Part shown: positions 1 through 9,320 of the stretch, one piece after another
Layout: each line of letters starts with the position of its first letter
Position numbering within the stretch: the stretch's first letter is position 1
Source of the DNA: Mycobacteroides sp. LB1
GTDB taxonomy: Bacteria; Actinomycetota; Actinomycetes; Mycobacteriales; Mycobacteriaceae
DNA length: 64,000 nt
Assembly (NCBI RefSeq): GCF_013449725.1
Contig: NZ_JACCFF010000003.1
Coordinates: 1-64,000 of the forward strand
Direction of reading: 5' to 3'
Program-made: the position numbers and the translations under genes
Notes under the pieces: model-generated
Told to the model about the DNA's origin: nothing
Databases searched by the model: none
Seen by the model: the letters and a program-made list of their open reading frames with translations, nothing else

Positions 1-122
1 AATGGAACACCGCCATGGAAGAACTCATCCGCGCCTACCGCGCCATGGGCAACACCCACGAAACCAACACCCTGTCCATGAACGCCCGCGACATGGCCGA
101 AGGAGCCAAATGGGGCGCATAA
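1..122 (+). CDS. esxH: EsxH-like WXG100 protein, 3' end only
   Basis: Only the last 39 codons are in the window; the gene begins upstream. The visible residues ([18 protein letters not shown] and on to a terminal AKWGA) match the C-terminal helix of mycobacterial EsxH (TB10.4), including the ARDMAE segment. EsxH proteins pair with an EsxG partner and are secreted by type VII systems, where ESX-3 EsxGH supports iron and zinc acquisition. The partner would be expected just upstream. The copy could belong to ESX-3 or to an orphan esxG-esxH pair; the flanking genes here (no ecc genes) favour an orphan pair, which is inference. Confidence 0.8.
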   Translation, partial: WNTAMEELIRAYRAMGNTHETNTLSMNARDMAEGAKWGA

Positions 123-143
123 ACGCCGACTAGCAGCTCCACC

Positions 144-186
144 GCATGAGGGCCAGAGATCCGGACAGGGTTTCTGGCCCTCATGC
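144..186 (+). terminator. Hairpin terminator after esxH
   Basis: A perfect 14-bp inverted repeat (gcatgagggccaga at 144-157, complement at 173-186) with a 15-nt loop starts 22 bases after the esxH stop. There is no U-run, which is usual for mycobacterial terminators. It separates esxH from the next operon. Confidence 0.75.
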
Positions 187-257
187 TGTCCGGCCCCGGG
201 CTACTGTTGTACGGTCAAATGAGTTGTGTGTTCCATGATTTGGGCAAAGGGGGAGAT

Positions 258-872
258 ATGCCCGATCCCTCCTCGGATGATGAGGATGCCACTCACCGCG
301 GCGCGCAGCAGGGCCGGGGTGCCGTGCGATGGCAAGAACCGGGTATCACCAGGCCACGACCGCCTACTGTCGCTGAGGCCAGAGCCCGTGACAAGGCGCG
401 GCGGACGCGCGAAGCCGAACGGAGAGTCGCGGAGGTCCGTGCCCAGAAGGCCGAGGACCGTCGTCGAGTGGGCGGAAACATCCTCATGGGATCTGTGGTC
501 GTGGTGGGTATAGCGGCCGTGGTGGCAGTGGGGTACGCGATGATCGACCGCGACGAAGAAGTGGCGGCCACGTGTGTTCGCGATGGCTCGAACGCCGTTG
601 CGCCCGAGGAGTACTGCGAACGGGGTACCGCATCCTCGGGTGGCATGTTCATTTATGCAGGCTCGCCCTACCGGTACTACTACGGCGGATCGAACCGGGG
701 TATCGGCAGCATCGCTTCCGGTGGAAGTTTAGAGCTGCCGCGGGGCGCGACCGCTCGGAGCAGTTCGGGCACGTCGATCACCAAATCCGGTGGCTCGGGC
801 GACGTAACGAGATCCACGTCGGTATCACGCGGCGGCTTCGGGTCCAGCAGCTCGGGAAGTTCGGGCAGCTGA
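258..872 (+). CDS. YgiB/YjfM-like membrane-anchored protein
   Basis: A 204-residue protein. Start ATG 258 is chosen over the upstream codons of the open frame because gggggag lies just before it. Residues 1-72 are charged and cytoplasmic-like (Arg/Ala/Glu rich, probably helical), residues 74-96 form one membrane helix, and the rest is an external Gly/Ser-rich tail with two cysteines (106, 120), an aromatic patch around 137-142 and an RGGFG motif at 191-195. The same RGGFG motif ends E. coli YgiB/YjfM (DUF1190). Its stop overlaps the start of the ATP-grasp ligase gene, the same pairing as ygiB-ygiC and yjfM-yjfC. The molecular role is unknown; being a substrate of the ligase is an inference from the pairing. 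Confidence 0.6.
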   Translation: MPDPSSDDEDATHRGAQQGRGAVRWQEPGITRPRPPTVAEARARDKARRTREAERRVAEVRAQKAEDRRRVGGNILMGSVVVVGIAAVVAVGYAMIDRDEEVAATCVRDGSNAVAPEEYCERGTASSGGMFIYAGSPYRYYYGGSNRGIGSIASGGSLELPRGATARSSSGTSITKSGGSGDVTRSTSVSRGGFGSSSSGSSGS

Positions 873-2038
873 TGCGTCGCCAGCGTGGCCACCCGCGGCT
901 CGGGTGGGAAGAAATCGTTGCTGCCCAAGGGATGTGCTACGGCACCCCGGCGCGGCTGGCGGACGGCAGCGACCGGCCCTATTGGGACGAGTCGGTCCAC
1001 TATGTCTTCGACATGGATGAGGTGCTCTCCCTGGAGGCGACCGTCGAGGTGCTGCACTCCATGTGCCTGGGTGCCGTCGAACAGGTGATTCTCACCGGGC
1101 GCTACGGAGATTTCGGGCTACCGGAATGGACCTGGGAGCATATCGAAAAATCTTGGCGCAGAAGAGATCCACATCTATACGGCAGATTCGACCTGCGGTA
1201 TGACGGGCAGCGGCCGCCGGTGCTGCTCGAGTACAACGCCGACACCCCCACCTCCCTGCTGGAAGCGGCCATCTTGCAGTGGCACTGGAAGACGGATGTC
1301 TTCCCCGATGACGATCAGTGGAACTCCCTGCACGAGCAGTTGGTGGGGCGCTGGAAGCAGATCGCCCAGCAACTCCCCAGTACTGAAACACATTTCACGT
1401 GGTCGTCGGCGGATCAGAGCGGCGAGGACAACGTGACCCTGGCCTATCTACAGGAATGCGCAGCTGAGGCCGGGCTGAACACGGTGGGTCTCCCGATCGA
1501 GGAGATCGGCTGGGATCACGACCTGAATCGCCTGGTGGATCTGGAAGAGGCGCCGATCGAATCGATCTTCAAGCTGTATCCCTGGGAGTGGGTACTCGAT
1601 GACGACTTTGGCCGCCACGCGGTGGACCTGCTACCCGAGACTCTCTGGATAGAGCCGCTGTGGAAAACACTGTTGAGCAACAAGGCGATTCTTGCCGTCC
1701 TATGGGAGATGTACCCCGGCCACCCGAACCTGTTACCGGCCTACCTTGATGACCCGCACGAGCTGACGGAGTATGTCCGCAAGCCGAAACTTGGCCGTGA
1801 GGGTGCCAACATCACCGTGGTGGGAGCCGGGCACGAGACGGCCACGGGCGGGGTCTACGGCGAGGAAGGCTATGTCTATCAGCTGTTGGACCCGCTGCCC
1901 CAGTTCGACGGAATGAGGCCGGTCCTGGGCGCCTGGATTGTCGGTGACGAGTCGGCGGGGCTGGGAATCCGGGAGACCGCAGGCCTGATCACCGACGATG
2001 GCGCCGCGTTCGTTCCACACCGGATTCCACTGCGGTAG
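872..2038 (+). CDS. YgiC/YjfC-like glutathionylspermidine synthase-family ATP-grasp ligase
   Basis: A 388-residue protein from ATG 872, overlapping the previous stop as ATGA, so translationally coupled. It matches the C-terminal synthetase domain of glutathionylspermidine synthase: the LRYDGQRPPVLLEYNADTPT segment, the NADTPT motif, the LYPWEWVLDD block and the late RKPKLGREG ATP-binding segment. Enzymes of this fold make an amide bond between a carboxylate and an amine using ATP. No amidase (CHAP) domain is present, as in YgiC/YjfC. Mycobacteria use mycothiol rather than glutathione, so the physiological substrate is not glutathionylspermidine and remains unknown. Confidence 0.85.
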   Translation: MRRQRGHPRLGWEEIVAAQGMCYGTPARLADGSDRPYWDESVHYVFDMDEVLSLEATVEVLHSMCLGAVEQVILTGRYGDFGLPEWTWEHIEKSWRRRDPHLYGRFDLRYDGQRPPVLLEYNADTPTSLLEAAILQWHWKTDVFPDDDQWNSLHEQLVGRWKQIAQQLPSTETHFTWSSADQSGEDNVTLAYLQECAAEAGLNTVGLPIEEIGWDHDLNRLVDLEEAPIESIFKLYPWEWVLDDDFGRHAVDLLPETLWIEPLWKTLLSNKAILAVLWEMYPGHPNLLPAYLDDPHELTEYVRKPKLGREGANITVVGAGHETATGGVYGEEGYVYQLLDPLPQFDGMRPVLGAWIVGDESAGLGIRETAGLITDDGAAFVPHRIPLR

Positions 2039-2088
2039 AGAAGAATAAGCACCGGCCTCGGGAAACCGAGTAACCCAGAGAGATCGGG

Positions 2089-2535
2089 ATGGCAACCATG
2101 AACGCAGCAGGATATTGGTCGATCGTCGCGCACGGGGCGGCGGGAATCTGGTTGTACGCCGCGCTCGGCTTCGCATTGATGGTCGTCGGATTTCTAGTGT
2201 TGGACTGGACGACCCCAGGACCCCTGCGTCAGATGGTCCGCGCAGGCCTCCCCAATGCTGCCGTCGTCACCGCCGCCGGGCTGCTGTCGCAGGCGCTGGT
2301 GATTGTGCTGGCCATCTACAGTGCGTCGGGGAACATCGCCGAGGGCTTGTTCCGGACTCTGGTATTCGGGCTGATCGGCATTGCGGCCCAGACGATCTGC
2401 ATCAGATTGATCGAGTGGGTAGTGGGAGTCGATGTCGGGGACTTGCTAGCGCACGAGAAGTTCGTGCCCGCAGCGGTCGTCGTCGCCGCCGCTTACCTGG
2501 CAGTCGGGCTGGTGATCGCAGCCGCCATCCTCTAG
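2089..2535 (+). CDS. DUF350 (YjfL-like) membrane protein
   Basis: A 148-residue, four-helix membrane protein 50 bases after the ligase gene, with gagag upstream of ATG 2089. Hydrophobic segments cover roughly residues 17-38, 56-78, 88-108 and 124-147. Length, topology and the internal symmetry match DUF350 (UPF0719/YjfL). In enterobacteria yjfL sits beside yjfM and yjfC, so the three families occur together here too. This supports one functional unit at the cytoplasmic membrane. DUF350 has no established activity. A second in-frame ATG three codons later is an alternative start. Confidence 0.8.
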   Translation: MATMNAAGYWSIVAHGAAGIWLYAALGFALMVVGFLVLDWTTPGPLRQMVRAGLPNAAVVTAAGLLSQALVIVLAIYSASGNIAEGLFRTLVFGLIGIAAQTICIRLIEWVVGVDVGDLLAHEKFVPAAVVVAAAYLAVGLVIAAAIL

Positions 2536-2629
2536 CCGGGTGCGACACGGTTCAGCTACGGCACCGTTCGCAGCATGTTTGTAACACCATTGTTCCAGTC
2601 AGTAACTTTCCGGTCGATACGGTCGCACG

Positions 2630-4114
2630 ATGGCGTCTCCGGCAACATACGACACATCTGCCCAGGCACCTGAGGAACAGGGATATCACAAGGGGCTGAA
2701 GAACCGACAAGTCCAGATGATCGGTATCGGGGGAGCCATCGGCACCGGGCTGTTCATGGGAGCCGGTGGCCGGTTGCACAGCGCGGGACCGGGCTTGTTC
2801 TTGGTCTATGCGGTCTGCGGGGTATTCGTGTTCTTCATCCTGCGTGCGTTGGGCGAGCTGATCTTGCACCGCCCGTCCTCGGGGTCGTTCGTGTCGTACG
2901 CACGGGAATTCCTAGGCGAGAAGGCGGCATACGTCGCGGGCTGGATGTACTTCTTCAACTGGGCCGCCACCGCCATCGTCGACGTGACGGCCATCGCGCT
3001 GTACATGCACTACTGGAGTGCGTTCGAGGCGATACCGCAATGGCTCATCGCGCTCATCGCCTTGTTCATCGTGCTCACCATGAACACCATCAGCGTCAAG
3101 CTGTTCGGCGAGATGGAGTTCTGGGCGGCGCTGATCAAAGTGGTTGCCATCATGGGGTTCTTGGTCATCGGGACTGTCTTTTTGGCGGGTCGTTTCACGA
3201 TCGAGGGCGCCAGCACGGGGCCATCGGTGATCGCAGACAACGGCGGCCTTTTGCCGGCCGGTCTCATGGCTTTGGTCATTGTCACCTCGGGAGTCGTCTT
3301 TGCGTACTCCGCCGTCGAGCTGGTCGGCATAGCCGCGGGTGAGACGGAGAACCCGGAGAAGGTGATGCCCCGCGCCATCAACTCGGTTGTGTTCCGCGTC
3401 GCGGTCTTCTATGTGGGTTCACTCATCCTGCTGGCGCTGCTGTTGCCCTATGGAACCTACAAAGCCGGGGAGAGCCCGTTCGTCACTTTCTTCTCCCGGA
3501 TTGGCGTGCCGTACGCCGGTGACGTGATGAACTTCGTGGTGCTGACGGCGGCGCTGTCGAGCCTGAACGCGGGTCTTTACAGCACGGGGCGGATCCTGCG
3601 TTCCCTTGCGATGAACGGCAGTGCACCAAAGGTGTTGTCACGCATGACCTCCGGTGGCGTCCCATTTATGGGCATCGCGGTCACCGGCACTTTTACGCTC
3701 GTCGGGATATTCATGAACCTGGTCATCCCCGCCGAGGCTTTTGAAACCGCCCTGGATCTGGCGGCATTGGGAATCATCTCGTCGTGGGCCACCATCGTGA
3801 TCTGCCAGATCCAGCTGTACCGGTGGTCGCAGCGGGGCATTCTGCAGCGAGGCAGCTTCCGGATGCCCGGAGCGCCGTACACCGGGTACCTGACGCTGGC
3901 GTTCCTGGCGGCCGTGGTGGTGCTGATGTGTTACGAGAACTGGTGGAACCTGATCGCGATCGTGGTACTCGTCCCCGTGCTGACCGCGGGGTGGTACCTC
4001 TGCCGGGGCCGCGTGCTGCAGCTCGCCCGCGACCGCATCGGGTACACCGGTGCCTATCCGGTGATCGCGCATACTCCCATGCTGGACGACCCGCCGGGCG
4101 GCAGGAACAGGTAG
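2630..4114 (+). CDS. ansP: L-asparagine permease AnsP
   Basis: A 494-residue APC-superfamily amino acid transporter with about twelve membrane helices. The N-terminal signature [17 protein letters not shown] and the following [20 protein letters not shown] block match mycobacterial AnsP1/AnsP2 almost residue for residue, as do [20 protein letters not shown] and [17 protein letters not shown]. In Mycobacterium tuberculosis AnsP proteins import asparagine, and AnsP1 also aspartate. The gene stands alone, about 95 bases after the DUF350 gene. Paralogue assignment (P1 or P2) cannot be made from the sequence alone. Confidence 0.88.
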   Translation: MASPATYDTSAQAPEEQGYHKGLKNRQVQMIGIGGAIGTGLFMGAGGRLHSAGPGLFLVYAVCGVFVFFILRALGELILHRPSSGSFVSYAREFLGEKAAYVAGWMYFFNWAATAIVDVTAIALYMHYWSAFEAIPQWLIALIALFIVLTMNTISVKLFGEMEFWAALIKVVAIMGFLVIGTVFLAGRFTIEGASTGPSVIADNGGLLPAGLMALVIVTSGVVFAYSAVELVGIAAGETENPEKVMPRAINSVVFRVAVFYVGSLILLALLLPYGTYKAGESPFVTFFSRIGVPYAGDVMNFVVLTAALSSLNAGLYSTGRILRSLAMNGSAPKVLSRMTSGGVPFMGIAVTGTFTLVGIFMNLVIPAEAFETALDLAALGIISSWATIVICQIQLYRWSQRGILQRGSFRMPGAPYTGYLTLAFLAAVVVLMCYENWWNLIAIVVLVPVLTAGWYLCRGRVLQLARDRIGYTGAYPVIAHTPMLDDPPGGRNR

Positions 4115-4121
4115 CACACCC

Positions 4122-4190
4122 GCTGCTCGCTGACGGCGCATGCGGTGCCGAGTTGGTGGGGCCATCGGAATCGTCGGCTCGCCCGGCAGG
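4122..4190 (-). pseudogene. Decayed duplicate of the hrpA 3' end
   Basis: Bases 4122-4163 align with hrpA bases 5423-5464 (about 36 of 42 identical) and bases 4164-4190 align with hrpA 5511-5537 (25 of 27 identical), in the same orientation; the 46 bases between are missing. The translated remnant keeps QLGTACAVSEQR, against QLGTARAVSEQR in HrpA. It lies directly after ansP and beyond the 3' end of the membrane protein gene that separates it from intact hrpA. Confidence 0.8.
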
Positions 4191-4207
4191 CATGCGAACC
4201 GACGCCG

Positions 4208-5218
4208 CTAGCGCTGCGCTTTGCAGACGTTGAGGATGGCTTGGCCCTCATTGAGTATCTGCTGTACGACCGCGTCATAGGCGGTGGCGTCGGCGCCTGC
4301 TTCACGGGTTCGTTTCACGATATCTACGGCTTGGTCGGCAAGGTCGGTCAGGTGCTGAACCCGCTCCGCGAGATTCTGATCGGACAGTTTGGGGTGGTTG
4401 CGCATACGGTTGGCCCAGTCCTGATAGGCGCTGAGCGGCGGTCCGTGGGGCCCAATCAGATCGCCTTTGGTGAGATCGCGATGCTCGTCGTCGACGTAGA
4501 TCCCGAGCACGCTCAAGGCTGTGTCGCAGTCAGTGGGCTTCTCGCTGCCGTTGAAGGCAGTGAGGCCGCCGACGATGGCCCCGGCGACTGTGGCGGCGAT
4601 CAGTAGACGTGACCGCGACGGGGGCTGATAGCGAGGCAGCACCGCGGGTGCGGCCTCGGGATGCGAACCTGCCGCGGCGTCGAGCAGTTGCATCTGATGC
4701 TGTACCCGGCGGAAGTGATACTCGCTCCAGCAGGTTAGTGCAGACACCGCGAGTGCGAGAAGTAAGTAGCCAGAACCCCGTCGAGCGCCGTCGCTGTAGA
4801 AGATCAACAAAGCTCCGCTGATCATCAGCAGGATCGGGAGCCACCAGAGGCGAATCAGCCAGCGGGGCATCTGCTTTCGTGTCTCGAGCATGACGCTGCC
4901 CATTTGGATCGCTGCCGCTAGCGCGGCCGGGTCGTCGGGCGGATCGCCGCGCCAGACAGCGGTGAGCGCCTGCGAACGTTGGTGCCTGTCGAGCCCGGCG
5001 ACTGCAGCCGTGCAGTAGCGGTGCGGTCGTTGCTGAATACCGATCGCGAGGGCCGCGATGCCGACCACGACGGCGCCGGCCTGGAGTGCCAGCCAGCGGG
5101 GATCAGTATCGCGATCACCGAAGTACAGCAGCCAGAACGGAAGGTACAGCACCGCCGCAGCAGCCGCGGTAACCGCTAATCGCACCCACCACGGCTGCAG
5201 CAAGAATCTAGTCCCCAT
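4208..5218 (-). CDS. Conserved-type membrane protein of unknown function
   Basis: A 336-residue protein from ATG 5218; the frame extends 25 codons further upstream but with a basic, unlikely N-terminus. Four hydrophobic segments occur in the first 180 residues (WWVRLAVTAAAAAVLYLPFW first), then a fifth (LLIAATVAGAIVGGLTAF), followed by a roughly 110-residue, probably extracytoplasmic C-terminal region with one Cys near its start (PTDCDTA) and one at its end (NVCKAQR) that could form a disulfide. I do not recognise the family. It sits between intact hrpA and a decayed copy of the hrpA 3' end, so it may have arrived by insertion or by duplication of the locus. The ribosome-binding site is weak. 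Confidence 0.7.
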   Translation of the reverse strand: MGTRFLLQPWWVRLAVTAAAAAVLYLPFWLLYFGDRDTDPRWLALQAGAVVVGIAALAIGIQQRPHRYCTAAVAGLDRHQRSQALTAVWRGDPPDDPAALAAAIQMGSVMLETRKQMPRWLIRLWWLPILLMISGALLIFYSDGARRGSGYLLLALAVSALTCWSEYHFRRVQHQMQLLDAAAGSHPEAAPAVLPRYQPPSRSRLLIAATVAGAIVGGLTAFNGSEKPTDCDTALSVLGIYVDDEHRDLTKGDLIGPHGPPLSAYQDWANRMRNHPKLSDQNLAERVQHLTDLADQAVDIVKRTREAGADATAYDAVVQQILNEGQAILNVCKAQR

Positions 5219-5390
5219 GGTTGCCAGTGTGCCAGATCGTCGATGCGGCCTGCACCGTGGGGCTACCACGGTATGTGGAAATGAAGTGGTCATTCAGCGA
5301 TTCGGGCAAAGGTCGCGCCACCCAGTCTAGGAATCTGGCGGTGCCGTAGCCAGAAGCAGAGGCGGCGGAGCTAGAAGTGGACAAAGGCGG

Positions 5391-8300
5391 CTAGCGAGCA
5401 GCGTTGATCGCCTTGAGGATTCGTTGCTCGCTGACGGCACGCGCGGTACCGAGTTGTTGGGCCCACAGGCTCACCCGCAGCTCCTCGATGAACCAGGCGA
5501 TATCCCGGATATCGGAATCATCGGATCGCCCGGCAGGTAGGTCACGCAGCAGGTCGTCAAAGGCGTCCTCGACGGCGTGCACTCGGTGCATCAGCCCGCG
5601 GTCGGTCTCCACCCCCTGCGACAGCCGCTCGAGTCGCTTGCCGATGGCGGTGACATAGCGCGCCAGGTCCAGCAGTCGCGCGGCGCCGGTGGCGGTGACG
5701 AACCCGATCGGGAGCAGTCCGCCGAGTTGTTCGCGCATATCGGCGATGGCATCGGATTGGGCGACAGGGGCTTTGGTGGGCAAAGCCACCTGCACCTCAC
5801 TCCAGGCCGCCACTACCTTCTCGGCACGGCGCAGAATGTCGAGGGTAGTTGCCGCGAGACCCTGCGTGGCGTGGTCCCGCAGCGCGGTGAACTCTGCTCG
5901 GGTCCAGATCGGCGTGGGCGCCAGCAGATCGACCGCGGCGTCGGCACAGTCGTCGAGCAGGGCCGCAAGCGAGCCATCCGGATTTGACGAGAGCAGCAGT
6001 TTGGACCGTGGATCTAGGCCCCGTTCAACGGCTTTCATGGGTGACGGAATCGACAGGCGCAGCAGGCGCCGGGCGCCGGTGGCCATGGCGGCCCGCTGCT
6101 CGGCAGCGGTGGCGAACACCCGGATGTCCACCGAGGTACCCGCGTCGATCAGCGCCGGGAATCCGCGCACCGTGTGCCCGCCGCTGAGTTGTTCTACGGT
6201 ACGGGGCAATTCGGTGAGATCCTCGGGCCAGGCGCGTAGACCGTTGCGTTCCCACTCCCCGGCCACCGCTGTTGCCACGGCCCGGCGTGTGGAGCCCGCG
6301 AGCCGTTCCTGCAATGTGTCGAGATTCTTGTCGCGCGCCACCTCGGTGCCGTCCGCGGATTCGACGACGAAAGTCATCCGCAGGTGCGGGGGCACCTTGT
6401 CGAGGTCGAAGGCATCGGTGGGCACACGGATGCCGCTGATCCGATGCAGCTCCCGGCCCAGCGCGTACACCAGGGGTTCGCTCCCGGGTTCAAGATTGGT
6501 GAGCACCGCGCGGGCGGTATCGGGTGCGGGAACGAAGTTGCGGCGCAGATCCTTGGGCAGGGAGCGGATGAGCGCGGTGATCAGCTCCTCGCGCAAGGCC
6601 GGTACGTGCCAGGCGAATTCGTTGCCTCCGAGACGGGCGAGCACCTCCACCGGGATATGCACGGACACGCCGTCGTCGGCGGCACCCGGTTCGAATCGAT
6701 AGCTCACCGGCAGCGCCACATCGCCCGATCTCCACGTGTCGGGCATATCGGCGGCCGCGTCCTCGCTACGCAGCAGATCGTTGCGGGTGAACGTCAGTAG
6801 ATCCGGCGTCTGGTGCCGTTGCTTGCGCCACCAGGCGTCGAAATGCCTCGCGGAGACGACATCCTCCGGAATCCGGGCCGCATAGAAGGAGTAGATCTCG
6901 TCATCGCCCACCAGGAGATCGCGTCGGCGTGCCTTGTCCTCCAGCTCGGACAGTTCCTGTAGCAGCTGGGCATTGTCGCGGACAAAGTGATGCTTGGTCT
7001 CCCAGTCGCCCTCGACGAGGGCGTGCCTGATGAACAGCTCGCGGGCGAGCTCGGGGTCGACCTCTGCGTAGCCCACACGGCGGCGCGGTACCAGCGGCAG
7101 TCCGTAGAGGGTTACCCGTTCGAAGGCCATGACGGCTCCGCGTTCGGCATCCCAATGCGGCTCACTGTGGTTGCGCTGCACCAGATCTCCAGCGATCCGC
7201 TCCACCGACTGGGGTTCGACGCGGGCCGCGATGCGCCCATAGAGCCTGCTGGTCTCCACCAGGTCTGCGACCACCACCCACCGGGGCGGCTTCTTGGTCA
7301 GCACCGACCCGGGAGCGAGCACGAACTTGGTGTTGCGCGCGCCCGAGTAGTCCCGGGTGTCGCCCTCGCGCAACCCGATATGGGATAGCAGACCGGCGGT
7401 TAAGGCGGCGTGGACGCGCGCCGGATCGGCCTGCTCTCCCGATTCCCGGATACCGAGGTCGCGCGCGATGCTGCGCAGCTGGCCCACCAGGTCCTGCCAT
7501 TCCCGGATCCTCAGATAGTGCAGGAACTCGTCACGGCACGTGCGTCGAAACGCACTGCCCGAGAGCTGGCTTCGTTGCTCCTGGAGGTACCGCCAGAGAT
7601 TGAGGTAGGCGCTGAAGTCGGAATGGTCATCGGCGAACCGGGCATGCTTTTGCCGCGCGGCCTCCTCACGATCTGCCGGACGCTCCCGCGGATCGGGAAT
7701 CGACAGTGCGGCCGCGAGCACCAGGATTTCCCCGACGCAGCCCTCAGAATCGGCTTGCAGGATCATCCGTCCGATCCGTGGGTCGAGGGGCAGTCGCGCC
7801 AGCCGGCGCCCCAGCTCGGTGATGGCACCGTTCGCATCGAATGCGCCGAGCTCCTGCAGCAGCTGCACACCGTCGCGGATGCTGCGCTTGTCGGGCGGAT
7901 CCAGGAATGGGAAGTTCTCGATATCGCCCAGCTGCAGGGCAGCCATCTGCAGGATGACGGCGGCGAGATTGGTGCGCAGGATCTCCGGATCGGTATAGCG
8001 CGGGCGAGCCTCAAAGTCCTGTTCGGAGTACAGCCGGATACACACACCCGGTGCGGTACGCCCGGACCGGCCTGACCGCTGCGCGGCCGAGGCCTGTGAG
8101 ATGGGTTCGATCGGAAGGCGCTGCACCTTGGTACGCCGGCTGTAGCGGGAGATGCGTGCGGTACCGGGGTCGATGACGTACCGGATACCGGGAACCGTCA
8201 GCGAGGTCTCCGCGACATTGGTGGCCAGCACCACGCGCCTACCCGTGTGCGCCTGAAAGACCTTGTGCTGCTCGGCCGTTGCCAGCCGTGCGTACAGCGG

Positions 8301-9275
8301 AAGAATCTCGGTGTTATGGAAGGCGCCACGCAACGCCTCCGTGACGTCGCGGATCTCGCGCTCGCCGGACAGAAAGACCAGCACGTCTCCCGGCGGCTCG
8401 TCTTCTAGCTCGCGGACCGCATCGGAGATGGCCTCGGTTTGGTCGCGCATTTGGGTGCGGACGATCTCATGATCGGGGTCATCGGGATCGTCTCCGGAAT
8501 CGCCGGGTACCGGAACCTCCAGCGGCCGGTACCGGATTTCGACCGGATACGTCCGACCCGAGACCTCCACGATGGGGGCGTCGTTGAAGTGCGCCGAGAA
8601 GCGTTGCGGCTCAATGGTGGCCGAGGTGACGATGACTTTCAGATCGGGCCGCTGCGGTAACAGCTCGCGCAGATAGCCGAGTAGGAAGTCGACGTTGAGG
8701 CTGCGTTCGTGCGCCTCATCGAGGATGAGGGTGTCGTAGCGCTGCAGCCGTCGGTCGCGCTGGATCTCCGCGAGCAGGATGCCGTCGGTCATCAGCTTGA
8801 TCAGGGTGCGGTCGCTCGCCTGATCGGTGAATCTGACGGTGTAGCCGACGGTTTCGCCGAGCGGAGTGCCCAGCTCCTCAGCGATGCGCTCGGCGACGGT
8901 GCGTGCCGCCAGTCGGCGTGGCTGGGTGTGGCCGATGGTGCCGCGGATACCGCGTCCCAGTTCCAGGCAGATCTTGGGAAGCTGTGTGGTTTTCCCCGAT
9001 CCGGTTGCTCCGGCGACGATGACCACCTGATGCGCGGAGATGGCTTTGGCGAGCTCCTCGCGATGTGCGCTGACGGGCAGATCCGGGTACGCGATCGTCG
9101 GGATCGCAGCGATCCGGGTGGCGACCAATGCTTCTGCCGCGGTGATCTGCTCAACAAGCTTCTCGGCATCGGCCGGGCTGCGCAGGTTCTTGATACGGCG
9201 GCCGAGCCGGGACGCGTCGCGAATCGTGAGTCCGTCGAGGCGTGCGCGCAGCTCGGCGCGGGACAATTCGGACAC
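5391..9275 (-). CDS. hrpA: ATP-dependent RNA helicase HrpA (DEAH box)
   Basis: A 1294-residue DEAH-box helicase, the usual length for bacterial HrpA. Walker A GATGSGKT is at residues 89-96, DEAH at 186-189, then the SAT motif (TSATIEP) and motif VI (QRSGRSGRTAPG), followed by the helicase-associated HA2, OB-fold and the long HrpA-specific C-terminal region. HrpA unwinds RNA and in E. coli acts on stalled or collided ribosomes and mRNA processing. It is monocistronic here, followed at its 3' side by a degenerate duplicate of its last codons beyond the neighbouring membrane protein gene. Confidence 0.95.
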   Translation of the reverse strand: MSELSRAELRARLDGLTIRDASRLGRRIKNLRSPADAEKLVEQITAAEALVATRIAAIPTIAYPDLPVSAHREELAKAISAHQVVIVAGATGSGKTTQLPKICLELGRGIRGTIGHTQPRRLAARTVAERIAEELGTPLGETVGYTVRFTDQASDRTLIKLMTDGILLAEIQRDRRLQRYDTLILDEAHERSLNVDFLLGYLRELLPQRPDLKVIVTSATIEPQRFSAHFNDAPIVEVSGRTYPVEIRYRPLEVPVPGDSGDDPDDPDHEIVRTQMRDQTEAISDAVRELEDEPPGDVLVFLSGEREIRDVTEALRGAFHNTEILPLYARLATAEQHKVFQAHTGRRVVLATNVAETSLTVPGIRYVIDPGTARISRYSRRTKVQRLPIEPISQASAAQRSGRSGRTAPGVCIRLYSEQDFEARPRYTDPEILRTNLAAVILQMAALQLGDIENFPFLDPPDKRSIRDGVQLLQELGAFDANGAITELGRRLARLPLDPRIGRMILQADSEGCVGEILVLAAALSIPDPRERPADREEAARQKHARFADDHSDFSAYLNLWRYLQEQRSQLSGSAFRRTCRDEFLHYLRIREWQDLVGQLRSIARDLGIRESGEQADPARVHAALTAGLLSHIGLREGDTRDYSGARNTKFVLAPGSVLTKKPPRWVVVADLVETSRLYGRIAARVEPQSVERIAGDLVQRNHSEPHWDAERGAVMAFERVTLYGLPLVPRRRVGYAEVDPELARELFIRHALVEGDWETKHHFVRDNAQLLQELSELEDKARRRDLLVGDDEIYSFYAARIPEDVVSARHFDAWWRKQRHQTPDLLTFTRNDLLRSEDAAADMPDTWRSGDVALPVSYRFEPGAADDGVSVHIPVEVLARLGGNEFAWHVPALREELITALIRSLPKDLRRNFVPAPDTARAVLTNLEPGSEPLVYALGRELHRISGIRVPTDAFDLDKVPPHLRMTFVVESADGTEVARDKNLDTLQERLAGSTRRAVATAVAGEWERNGLRAWPEDLTELPRTVEQLSGGHTVRGFPALIDAGTSVDIRVFATAAEQRAAMATGARRLLRLSIPSPMKAVERGLDPRSKLLLSSNPDGSLAALLDDCADAAVDLLAPTPIWTRAEFTALRDHATQGLAATTLDILRRAEKVVAAWSEVQVALPTKAPVAQSDAIADMREQLGGLLPIGFVTATGAARLLDLARYVTAIGKRLERLSQGVETDRGLMHRVHAVEDAFDDLLRDLPAGRSDDSDIRDIAWFIEELRVSLWAQQLGTARAVSEQRILKAINAAR

Positions 9276-9320
9276 TCCGGCAACGATAGGCGGCGGCGTG
9301 CCCGGCCTTGGTGGCCGCCT

